Source of the DNA: Treponema sp.
GTDB taxonomy: Bacteria; Spirochaetota; Spirochaetia; Treponematales; Breznakiellaceae
NCBI GenBank assembly: GCA_009780545.1
Contig: WQZW01000057.1
Coordinates: 1-7,931, forward strand
DNA: 7,931 bases
Reading direction: 5' to 3'
Part shown: piece after piece, positions 1 through 5,534 of the stretch
Layout of the letters: every line of letters begins with the position of its first letter
Position numbering within the stretch: the first letter of the stretch is position 1
Translations under genes and position numbers: made by a program
The notes under the pieces: generated by a model
Seen by the model: only the letters and a program-made list of their open reading frames with translations
The model's database searches: none
Told to the model about the DNA's origin: nothing

Positions 1-806
1 ACGCTCTGGATTCCCTGGGCTATGTCCTCCTGCGAGACCCAGTAGAACAGGGAACCGGCGGATGCGTAGTCGTAATCTTCCCTTATCAGCTCCTTGGACG
101 AGTGAATGAAAGCCCTGTCCATTTGCAGGCTCAGGCCGTTCCCGCCGGGATCCTTCAGTTCGGCATTGCCGGCCATGATCACCCGGCGTTCCCCGTCCCC
201 GGTGCGGTCCAGGATGAGGATGTTGTTGATCGCGTTGTCGGTTACGTCCCCGGTAACGATGATCGTGTCCCTGAACCGCTTGACCGAGTTGGCCGCCAGT
301 TCCAGGGCCGGCGTGGACAGGAGGATGCGCCGGTACAGCCTCCGGTACTCCACTTGGCCGGCCGGCAACAGCACGTCGTTGGCAAAAAACGAAACCAGCG
401 TAACCAGGACGCCGACCGTAACCGCCGGAAGGAAAATGTTCCTGAAGGAAAGGCCGGAAGCCAGCATGATAAGTATTTCATTGTCGCTGGTCAGCCGACC
501 TATGGCGATCAGCATGCCGACAAGACAGGCGAAGGGGGCCGACAGCGAAATGATGCCGGGCAGGGCGAAAAGCAACAGCAGGGCAACCTGGCCCGCCGGA
601 ACGCGTTTGGTAAGGATGTCCTGTGCCATCAGGATGAGCTGGTTAAAAACGAAGATGACGAAGAAGAAGAGAAAGCAGGCGGAAAAGGTGAAAAGGGCCT
701 CTTTGAGGATATAGCGGTAGATGGTCGGGGACAGGGAACGGTGGCTTTCCATACCGGCCGCCGCCGCCCGATTCCGGCGGCCGAACCCGGAGAACAGGTT
801 TCTCAT
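1..806 (-). CDS. LptF/LptG (YjgP/YjgQ) family permease, 3' end outside window
   Basis: The reading frame is open from the ATG at 806 to the window edge, giving the first 268 residues. The start (stretch YILKEALFTFSACFLFFFV at about 30-50) and the segment LTSDNEILIMLASG at 105-118 are typical of LptF/LptG. Hydrophobic helices are visible at about 38-60, 74-102 and 124-144. After the third, the chain becomes hydrophilic (145 onward), consistent with the periplasmic beta-jellyroll domain. The remaining helices would lie beyond the window. In the family, two such subunits work with the ATPase LptB to lift lipopolysaccharide from the inner membrane. Some treponemes lack LPS yet keep such genes, so the substrate is open. 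ATG 806 overlaps the dut stop as ATGA, suggesting coupled translation. ATG 752 is an alternative start. LptF and LptG cannot be told apart here. Confidence 0.85.
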   Translation of the reverse strand, partial: MRNLFSGFGRRNRAAAAGMESHRSLSPTIYRYILKEALFTFSACFLFFFVIFVFNQLILMAQDILTKRVPAGQVALLLLFALPGIISLSAPFACLVGMLIAIGRLTSDNEILIMLASGLSFRNIFLPAVTVGVLVTLVSFFANDVLLPAGQVEYRRLYRRILLSTPALELAANSVKRFRDTIIVTGDVTDNAINNILILDRTGDGERRVIMAGNAELKDPGGNGLSLQMDRAFIHSSKELIREDYDYASAGSLFYWVSQEDIAQGIQS

Positions 807-1255
807 CCGGTGGACCCAAACCCGCCCGAGCCCCGGTCGGTGGGGGAAAGCTCCTCTTCGGCCACTTCTTGTATCTCCGCCCGGAACACCGGTACCAGGA
901 CAAGCTGGGCGATGCGGTCGCCGTTTTTGACGGTAAAAGTCTCCGGGCCGAGGTTGACCAGCAGCACGGCAACTTCCCCCCGGTAATCGCTGTCGATGGT
1001 ACCGGGCGTGTTCAGCACGGTGATTCCCCGAGAAAACGCAAGGCCGGAACGTGGCCTGACCTGCAGCTCGAAGCCCTCCGGTACCTGTACCTTCAGCCCG
1101 GTGGGAATCTTCGTCCGGGAGGAAGGCTCCAGGGTGAGATTCCCGTCCAGAAAGGCCCGCACGTCCAGTCCCGCGGCCCCCTCGGTCTCGTACTTCGGCA
1201 GGGAAACCCCCTCGTGCAGTCTGGATACTTTCAGCGTTATTATTGTTGTCCGCAT
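803..1255 (-). CDS. dut: dUTP diphosphatase (dUTPase), trimeric type
   Basis: This 150-residue protein hydrolyses dUTP to dUMP and pyrophosphate, keeping uracil out of DNA and supplying dUMP for thymidylate synthesis. All five motifs of the homotrimeric dUTPase family are present in order: AGLDVRAF; RPRSGLAFSRGI; GTIDSDYRGEVAV, with the aspartate and tyrosine of the uracil pocket; GDRIAQLVLVPV; and the glycine-rich C-terminal arm DRGSGGFGSTG that closes over the triphosphate. The length is normal for the family. I chose ATG 1255 because the fold begins at once (MRTTIITLKVSRL). An upstream in-frame ATG at 1447 would only add sequence that is the tail gene read in another frame. The gene starts 22 nt after the last Rpn-tail gene and overlaps the permease start by 4 nt, so it probably shares their transcript. 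Confidence 0.96.
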   Translation of the reverse strand: MRTTIITLKVSRLHEGVSLPKYETEGAAGLDVRAFLDGNLTLEPSSRTKIPTGLKVQVPEGFELQVRPRSGLAFSRGITVLNTPGTIDSDYRGEVAVLLVNLGPETFTVKNGDRIAQLVLVPVFRAEIQEVAEEELSPTDRGSGGFGSTG

Positions 1256-1277
1256 AGCCTTCGGGGGTTCCTCTTCA

Positions 1278-1469
1278 TCACGCACCGACCTGAAGGCCTG
1301 CAACGGTCTCCATGTCAAGGCCGGTGATCTCGCAGACCAGTTCCAAGGAAAGTCCTTTGGCAAGGGCATTTCGGGCCGTTTTCTCCACGCCGGCTTCCAG
1401 GCCAGCCTCCCTACCTTCCTCGTACCAGGCTTTCTGGGCATCCTCAAGGTTCCATTCGGTTAGCAGCAT
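1278..1469 (-). CDS. Free-standing Rpn C-terminal tail protein, copy C (putative RpnS-like antitoxin)
   Basis: This 63-residue protein has no nuclease domain. It is nearly the same as the last 68 residues of the Rpn protein encoded just upstream. It begins MLLTEWNLEDAQKAWYEEG, aligning with the internal methionine 225 of Rpn (MLLEEWKIEDAQEAWYEEG). Two tetrapeptide units follow (REAG, LEAG), then VEKTARNALAKGLSLEL and a C-terminal segment ending ITGLDMETVAGLQVGA. Its first part is closest to copy B and its second part to the Rpn gene's own tail. It starts 5 nt after the TAG of copy B; that stop is followed by a second in-frame TAG. Its ribosome site is weak (AGGTG about 11 nt upstream), so coupled translation is likely. 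By analogy with E. coli RpnS it may bind and inhibit the Rpn nuclease; this is inference. It could also be a decayed duplication. Confidence 0.7.
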   Translation of the reverse strand: MLLTEWNLEDAQKAWYEEGREAGLEAGVEKTARNALAKGLSLELVCEITGLDMETVAGLQVGA

Positions 1470-1474
1470 GGCTA

Positions 1475-1690
1475 CTACGCACCTGCCCGAAGGCCTGCAA
1501 CGGTTTCCATGTCGAGACCGGTTATCTTGCATATTACCTCAGGCGACAATCCTTCCATTAGAGCATTTCGGGCCGTTTCCCTTTTGATTTCCGCTAGGCC
1601 CATTTCCCTGCCCTCTTCCCTGCCAGCTTCCAGGCCTTCCTCGTACCAGGCTTCCTGGGCATCCTCAAGGTTCCATTCGGTTAACGGCAT
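1475..1690 (-). CDS. Free-standing Rpn C-terminal tail protein, copy B (putative RpnS-like antitoxin)
   Basis: This 71-residue protein corresponds to the Rpn tail alone and starts at the methionine equivalent to Rpn residue 225 (MPLTEWNLEDAQEAWYEEG). The tetrapeptide stretch is the longest of the three copies: LEAG, REEG, REMG and a degenerate LAEI. Then comes KRETARNALMEGLSPEV, and a C-terminal segment ending ITGLDMETVAGLRAGA. It is the most diverged copy in its second half, yet the frame is intact, which favours selection over decay. It begins 2 nt after the rpn stop codon (TAG-CT-ATG) with only a weak G-rich ribosome site (GGCGGGTG), so it probably depends on ribosomes finishing rpn. A role as an inhibitor or partner of the Rpn nuclease is inferred from family biology and position. 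Confidence 0.7.
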   Translation of the reverse strand: MPLTEWNLEDAQEAWYEEGLEAGREEGREMGLAEIKRETARNALMEGLSPEVICKITGLDMETVAGLRAGA

Positions 1691-1692
1691 AG

Positions 1693-1899
1693 CTACTGCA
1701 CACCCGCCTGAAGGCCCGCAACGGTCTCCATGTCAAGACCGGTGATCTCGCAAATGAGTTCCAAGGAAAGTCCTTTGGCAAGGGCATTTCGGGCTGTTTT
1801 CTCCACGCCAGCTTCCAGGCCTTCCTCCCTGCCCTTCTCTATGCCTTCCTCGTACCAGGCTTCCTGGGCATCCTCGATCTTCCATTCCTCGAGCAGCAT
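1693..1899 (-). CDS. Internal in-frame RpnS-like tail protein nested in rpn
   Basis: An in-frame ATG at 1899 (Rpn residue 225) lies 8 nt downstream of a perfect GGAGG inside the coding sequence. Initiation there would give a 68-residue protein made of the Rpn tail only (MLLEEWKIEDAQEAWYEEG to the stop). Two things support real use. The ribosome site is better than those of most genes in this window. The two free-standing tail genes downstream also start at exactly the equivalent methionine, as if the copied unit were this inner gene. In E. coli Rpn genes, a short product made this way dimerises and blocks the long nuclease. Here it would be the first of three tail proteins. Expression is not demonstrated. 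Confidence 0.65.
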   Translation of the reverse strand: MLLEEWKIEDAQEAWYEEGIEKGREEGLEAGVEKTARNALAKGLSLELICEITGLDMETVAGLQAGVQ

Positions 1900-2571
1900 A
1901 TTGATTACCTCCGTACCGTGCTTTTCCAAAAACTCCCGCAGAACATCGTTTTCCATGCAGTACCTTACGGCCGCCTCCATCGCTTCGTCAGGGGTCATCG
2001 TCTTGCCGTACTCCCTGAGTTTGGCTATGAGGAAGCTGTAATCGGCAAGCTCCTTGCATTTCGCCGCAAGGCCCAAATTGTGCCCTTCGTTGATATTGTA
2101 CACCTGAACCACCAGTTCGAGCGGAGGCCCGTCCCCGGTCAGGGTCCGAAGATCACCGGCATCCTTGAAGGCATCGGACAGCTTGAGTATCCTGTGGTCG
2201 GGATACGGTGCCTTGCCGTTATACAGGACGATAAAAATTGGATACGGAACTTTTTCAAGTGCCCGCTGGTAGATATTTCGGCGGTCTGCGATTTTTTCGT
2301 ATATCCGGCCGATGTACATAAGCAGGCGGAGCGGCATGTTGTGGTTGATGCCGGACTGATGTTCGATCAAAACAACCAGGCGATCGTCCACGGTGAAGGA
2401 GATGTCGTTGACGCGTCCCATGAAAAGGGCCGATCGGATGGTGTTGATGTCGATCGGGACGTCCGCCGGCAGGTCGATGCCCTGGATTGCGGAGTAAAGC
2501 CTGCGCAACGAGTCCGGGTTGCCGAAAAGCTGCGAAAATACGCTGTCCTTGTGCTTTACGTTTGCGCCCAT
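1693..2571 (-). CDS. rpn: Rpn-family recombination-promoting nuclease / putative transposase (PD-(D/E)XK)
   Basis: This 292-residue protein belongs to the Rpn (YhgA-like) family, often labelled putative transposase. Members are DNA endonucleases; E. coli Rpn proteins have been reported as toxic anti-phage effectors held in check by their own separately translated C-terminal tails. The N-terminal part opens with KHKDSVFSQLFGNPDSL. The nuclease core shows D56 in GRVNDISF, then VVLIEHQS with E70 and Q72, fitting the D...ExQ variant of PD-(D/E)XK. A helical middle (about 165-220) leads to a tail from residue 225 with glycine every fourth residue (IEKG, REEG, LEAG) and a C-terminal segment around ITGLDMETVAGL. 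ATG 2571 has GGGGAG 5 nt upstream. The gene lies behind the pnp terminator with its own promoter and is followed by two tail copies. Phage defence is inferred, not shown. Confidence 0.9.
   Translation of the reverse strand: MGANVKHKDSVFSQLFGNPDSLRRLYSAIQGIDLPADVPIDINTIRSALFMGRVNDISFTVDDRLVVLIEHQSGINHNMPLRLLMYIGRIYEKIADRRNIYQRALEKVPYPIFIVLYNGKAPYPDHRILKLSDAFKDAGDLRTLTGDGPPLELVVQVYNINEGHNLGLAAKCKELADYSFLIAKLREYGKTMTPDEAMEAAVRYCMENDVLREFLEKHGTEVINMLLEEWKIEDAQEAWYEEGIEKGREEGLEAGVEKTARNALAKGLSLELICEITGLDMETVAGLQAGVQ
1908..1912 (-). promoter_or_regulatory. Shine-Dalgarno site inside rpn for the internal start
   Basis: The minus strand reads GGAGG here, followed by 8 nt (TAATCAAT) and ATG 1899. It is encoded by the codons for T220-E221-V222 (ACG GAG GTA). 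Match and spacing are both close to ideal, making internal initiation plausible. Confidence 0.65.
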
Positions 2572-2589
2572 CGTGGCTCCCCTAGGTTT

Positions 2590-2618
2590 ATTTTAGGGTA
2601 TTCGCCACCGAAATTCAA
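2590..2618 (-). promoter_or_regulatory. Sigma-70-type promoter of the rpn cluster
   Basis: The minus strand has TTGAAT (2618-2613), a 17-nt spacer and TAAAAT (2595-2590). This is a 4/6 match to the -35 and a 5/6 match to the -10 consensus at ideal spacing. The expected transcript start, near 2583, leaves only about 12 nt of leader, almost all of it ribosome site (GGGGAG at 2582-2577). The -35 box lies just outside hairpin element E1. No other clear promoter appears before dut, so dut and the permease may depend on it. Confidence 0.6.
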
Positions 2619-2626
2619 GTAAAGTG

Positions 2627-2902
2627 AGCCAATCCGCGCGGCAGATTGGCTTCGGAGTTTTACTGCACCTCCCGCAGAGGCTACGGTAAAACTCCACGCC
2701 TGTTCCTGAAATCGTGTGGGGGGGCCAAGCCCCCCTTCGCTCCAGACTTGCTACCATTATGGCGTGGAGATTTGCGTAGCAAATCTCCTAAAGAATTGTG
2801 GAGTGCCTTCGGCACGTAGCAATTCTTCCGCTACCCCCCGAACGGGGCGCTGCCCCGTAACGCCCCGCATCCACGGCGTGGAGATTTGCCCCTCAAATCT
2901 CC
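2627..2902 (-). repeat. Modular hairpin element E1 (pnp-rpn intergenic region)
   Basis: This non-coding stretch is a chain of inverted repeats. In plus coordinates: 2627-2651 (AGCCAATC...GATTGGCT); 2654-2695 (10-bp arms GGAGTTTTAC/GTAAAACTCC with a smaller inner hairpin); 2719-2735 (GGGGGGC-CAA-GCCCCCC); 2766-2788 (GGAGATTTGC-GTA-GCAAATCTCC); 2791-2827 (AAGAATTG/CAATTCTT enclosing GTGCC-TTC-GGCAC); the GC block 2836-2867; and 2880-2902 (GGAGATTTG/CAAATCTCC). GGCGTGGAGATTTGC occurs twice (2761-2775, 2875-2889). Three blocks are shared with E2 in the same orientation: 2824-2868 (42 of 45 bases identical to 5661-5705), 2719-2745 (25 of 27 identical to 5605-5631) and 2629-2657. It may be a mobile palindromic element and/or an RNA processing or termination module. 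I do not recognise a named family. Confidence 0.8.
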
Positions 2903-2942
2903 GGAGTCCATCATCCGCAGAATGACGGACCACCCGCCAAGC

Positions 2943-2978
2943 AAAAAAGCGGTTCCGAGACCGTAGCCTCGAAACCGC
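2943..2978 (-). terminator. Rho-independent terminator of the rpsO-pnp transcript
   Basis: The minus strand has GCGGTTTCGAG, an 8-nt loop and CTCGGAACCGC (2978-2949), an 11-bp stem with one G-U pair, followed at once by six T (2948-2943). It lies 27 nt after the pnp stop codon. The wobble pairs only in minus-strand RNA, agreeing with the direction of pnp. Confidence 0.9.
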
Positions 2979-3005
2979 CGCCTTCAAATCCTCAACTGCC
3001 GGATC

Positions 3006-5213
3006 CTACCTCCGATCCCTGTCCCTGGGCGGCCGCCGATCTCCCCGTCCCCGATCCGGACCGCGATCCCGGTTGTAGCCGCCGCCGCTCGGGGCCGCAT
3101 CTTCCGCAGGTGCCCCGTCGGGGTCTATGGCGTCGATGTAGGAGAGGTTGAGCCTTCCCATCCGGTCGATCTCGGTCAGCTTGACCGGGATTTCCTGGCC
3201 TTCCTTCAGGACATCGGTAACCACGGAGATTCTCTGGCGGGAAAGTTTGCTGATGTGGACCAGACCTTCCTTGCCGGGCAGAATCTCGACAAAGGCCCCG
3301 AACTCCATGATCCGCTTTACCACGCCGTTGTAGATCCTGCCCGGTTCCGGGTCGGAAGCTATGCCCATGACGGCGATCTTCGCATCCTCGGCATCCTGGG
3401 AATTCTTGGCGAAGATCGTCACCGTGCCGTCGTCCTCGGTGTTGATCTTGACGCTGTACTGCTCGCACAAGGCCTTGATGTTCTTGCCGCCCGGCCCGAT
3501 CAGCGCCCCGATCCGGTCGATGTCGATGTGCATCGACAGTATTTTCGGCGCATACTCGCTGATCGCCTCCGCCGGTTTGCAGAGCGTGGCGTTCATAATG
3601 GAAAGAATGTGCAGTCTTCCCCGTTTTGCCTGGTCCAAGGCCCGCCGCATGATCTCGGTGGACACGCCGGCGATCTTGATGTCCATCTGGAAGCCGGTGA
3701 TCCCGTCCTCGGTTCCGGCCACCTTGAAGTCCATGTCTCCCAGGTGGTCTTCCTCGCCCAGGATGTCGGACAGCACCGCATAGCGGTCCCCGGCGCCGCC
3801 TTTGCCCTCGGTGATCAGCCCCATCGCGATGCCGGCAACCGGTTTCTTCATCGGCACGCCGGCGTGGAGCATGGCCAACGTTCCCCCGCAGACCGATGCC
3901 ATCGAGGACGAACCGTTGGACTCCATTATCTCGGAGACGACACGCACCGTGTAAGGGAAGATGTCCTTGCCGGGAACCATGGCCTCGAGGGAACGCCGGG
4001 CCAGATAGCCGTGCCCGATTTCCCGCCGGCCGGTTCCGGTCCTGCCGACCTCGCCCACCGAGTAGGGGGGGAAGTTGTAGTGCAGCATGAAGTTTTCCCG
4101 CCGGTCGCCTTCGATGTCGTCGAATATCTGTTCGTCGAAAACGGTCCCCAGGGTGGTTACCACCAGGGCCTGCGTTTCGCCGCGGGTAAAAAGGGCCGAA
4201 CCGTGGGTCCTGTCCAGGATTCCCACCTCGCAGGTGATGTTCCTGATATCCTCGGTTCCCCGGCCGTCAACCCGTTTGCCGTTGTCCAGAATCCCCGAGC
4301 GGAGAATCTCGTATTCCATCTCCTCGAACAGGGCGGCAAAGAGCTTCTTCTGGGTTTCGTCCTCAAGCCCGGCGGCGTACTTTGCGGCAAGTTCGGCCTT
4401 GACCGCCTTTGCCCCGTCATACCGCTCGAACTTGGTCGGCAGGAAGCAGGCGACCTGCAGTTTCGGGTACGCCTCGGCCCGGATGGCGGCGGCGTTTTCC
4501 AGCACATGGCTCGGTTCGGTCAGCGGCAGCTTGGGCTTGCCGGCCAGTTCCCGCAGCTTGTCCTGCAGGTCGCAGCATTCGATGATCACCGTGCGGGCCT
4601 TTTCCAGGGCCTCGATCATCAGGTCCTCGCTGACTTCCTTCGCCCCGCCTTCGACCATGGTGATCCCGTCCCGGGTTCCGGCAACGACGATCTCCAGGGT
4701 GGACTTTTCGATCTGTTTGAAGGTGGGATTGACCACCAGCTCGCCCTCGACCTGGCAGACCCGCACCCCGGCAATCGGGCCGTTGAAGGGAATGTCCGAG
4801 ATGTGGACGGCGGCGGAGGCCGCGATAATGGCAAGCATGTCAGGCGGATTGACCTGATCGGTGGAAAGCGTGGTGGGGATGAGTTGGATCTCCCGGCCGA
4901 AGCTCTTGTCGAAAAGGGGCCGCATCGGGCGGTCGATCAGCCGGCTCACCAGGATTTCCTTGTCCTTGGGCCTCGTCTCCCGCTTGATGAACCCGCCCGG
5001 TATCTTGCCGGCGGCGTAGTAGCGTTCGTTGTAGTCCACGGTGAGGGGAACGTAGTCCAGGCCCTCCACCGATTCCGCGGAGGAACAGACCGTGGCAAGC
5101 ACCGCCGTTCCGCCGTATCGGGCGAAAACCGCCCCGTTTGCCTGTTTGGCAATCCTGCCGGTCTCCAGGATGACTTCCTTGCCGGCGATTTGCAGGGTTG
5201 TTTGTTGCATCAT
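3006..5213 (-). CDS. pnp: Polynucleotide phosphorylase (PNPase)
   Basis: This 735-residue trimeric 3'-to-5' exoribonuclease releases nucleoside diphosphates using phosphate and works in RNA turnover. The domains are complete: first RNase PH domain (about 12-145), helical linker (about 150-300), second RNase PH domain (about 315-545), KH domain (about 555-615, GxxG loop IGPGGKNI at 572-579), S1 domain (about 623-692), and an Arg/Gly/Asp-rich tail (about 710-735) of low complexity. Signature stretches are FPPYSVGEVGRTGTGRREIG (381-400), SEIMESNGSSSMASVCGG (427-444), and DMDFKVAG with QMDIKI (493-514), which carry phosphate-binding and catalytic acidic residues of the second core. ATG 5213 overlaps the rpsO stop as TAATG; a second ATG follows directly. 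No separate ribosome site is obvious, so translation is probably coupled to rpsO. A terminator follows the gene. Confidence 0.98.
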   Translation of the reverse strand: MMQQTTLQIAGKEVILETGRIAKQANGAVFARYGGTAVLATVCSSAESVEGLDYVPLTVDYNERYYAAGKIPGGFIKRETRPKDKEILVSRLIDRPMRPLFDKSFGREIQLIPTTLSTDQVNPPDMLAIIAASAAVHISDIPFNGPIAGVRVCQVEGELVVNPTFKQIEKSTLEIVVAGTRDGITMVEGGAKEVSEDLMIEALEKARTVIIECCDLQDKLRELAGKPKLPLTEPSHVLENAAAIRAEAYPKLQVACFLPTKFERYDGAKAVKAELAAKYAAGLEDETQKKLFAALFEEMEYEILRSGILDNGKRVDGRGTEDIRNITCEVGILDRTHGSALFTRGETQALVVTTLGTVFDEQIFDDIEGDRRENFMLHYNFPPYSVGEVGRTGTGRREIGHGYLARRSLEAMVPGKDIFPYTVRVVSEIMESNGSSSMASVCGGTLAMLHAGVPMKKPVAGIAMGLITEGKGGAGDRYAVLSDILGEEDHLGDMDFKVAGTEDGITGFQMDIKIAGVSTEIMRRALDQAKRGRLHILSIMNATLCKPAEAISEYAPKILSMHIDIDRIGALIGPGGKNIKALCEQYSVKINTEDDGTVTIFAKNSQDAEDAKIAVMGIASDPEPGRIYNGVVKRIMEFGAFVEILPGKEGLVHISKLSRQRISVVTDVLKEGQEIPVKLTEIDRMGRLNLSYIDAIDPDGAPAEDAAPSGGGYNRDRGPDRGRGDRRPPRDRDRR

Positions 5214-5482
5214 TACTTGCGTAGGCCCAGTTCCTTGATGAGGGCGCGGTAGCCCTCGAGGTTGTAGTTCTGGAAGTACTTCATCAGCCGCTTCCGCTTG
5301 CCGACCAGCACCAAAAGGCTCCGCTGGCCGTGCTTGTCCTTTTTGAACGTCTTGCAGTGTTCGGTCAGTTCCCTGATCCGTTCGGTAAGCAGGGCGATCT
5401 GAACCTCCGAGGTTCCCGTGTCCTTCTCATCCTTGCCGAACTTGGCAATGATGGACGCAACTTTTTCTTTTTCCAAAGCCAT
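5213..5482 (-). CDS. rpsO: 30S ribosomal protein S15
   Basis: This 89-residue protein has the standard S15 length and sequence: GTSEVQIALLTERIRELTEH, then KDKHGQRSLLVLVGKRKRLM, which carries the conserved HGQRSL and KRKRL contacts to 16S rRNA, and LEGYRALIKELGLRK at the end. S15 binds the central domain of 16S rRNA early in small-subunit assembly. The start is fixed by GGAGG at 5493-5489, 6 nt before ATG 5482. A small hairpin (AATTG-TACC-CAATT on the minus strand, 5507-5494) sits directly ahead of the ribosome site and could affect translation. The gene is joined to pnp by a 1-nt stop/start overlap. This tight rpsO-pnp pairing is common in bacteria, but the gap that normally separates the two is missing. 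Confidence 0.98.
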   Translation of the reverse strand: MALEKEKVASIIAKFGKDEKDTGTSEVQIALLTERIRELTEHCKTFKKDKHGQRSLLVLVGKRKRLMKYFQNYNLEGYRALIKELGLRK

Positions 5483-5504
5483 TTATTTCCTCCAATTGGG
5501 TACA

Positions 5505-5534
5505 ATTTTAACTTCCGGGCCCGAGCCGATCCAA
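5505..5534 (-). promoter_or_regulatory. Possible rpsO-pnp promoter
   Basis: The minus strand has TAAAAT (5510-5505), the same -10 hexamer as the rpn promoter, 18 nt downstream of a weak -35, TTGGAT (5534-5529). That -35 overlaps the outer arm of the first hairpin of element E2, so the hairpin edge may supply part of the promoter. Only three -35 positions match the consensus, so confidence is limited. Confidence 0.4.

Larger units (their letters stand above)
1278..1899 (-). repeat. Tandem array of three Rpn tail units
   Basis: Three head-to-tail copies of a unit of about 200-215 bp: A (1693-1899, the 3' part of rpn), B (1475-1690) and C (1278-1469). Long identical runs are shared, for example the stretch covering TARNAL in all three, and the codons for TEWNLEDAQ in B and C. 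Lengths differ by whole 12-bp tetrapeptide units, apart from a one-residue difference at the C-terminus. All frames are intact. The unit boundaries coincide with the internal start codon and the stop codon, so the duplicated block is the inner tail gene. Confidence 0.9.

Noticed and set aside
102..986. A 294-codon plus-strand frame at the left end.
   Set aside because: It lies opposite the LptF/LptG permease and the dut 3' end. Its product is low-complexity and charged, without domain signs.
1256..1447. Upstream extension of dut to an ATG at 1447.
   Set aside because: This is the tail gene copy C read in another frame; the dUTPase fold starts at ATG 1255 at its normal length.
1693..2571. Rpn gene as part of a transposon.
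   Set aside because: Despite the family's putative-transposase label, no terminal inverted repeats or target duplications flank this gene. The nearby palindromes belong to element E1, which also occurs away from rpn.
1918..2622. A 234-codon plus-strand frame opposite rpn.
   Set aside because: It is a mirror of the Rpn nuclease coding sequence; its start has no ribosome site and the product shows no family features.
2627..2902. E1 as a CRISPR array.
   Set aside because: There are no regular identical repeats separated by equal spacers; the units are palindromes of different sizes with different stems.
3255..5252. A 665-codon open frame on the plus strand opposite pnp.
   Set aside because: The opposite strand is an unmistakable complete PNPase. 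Long antisense frames are expected in high-GC coding DNA, and the plus product has no recognisable motif.
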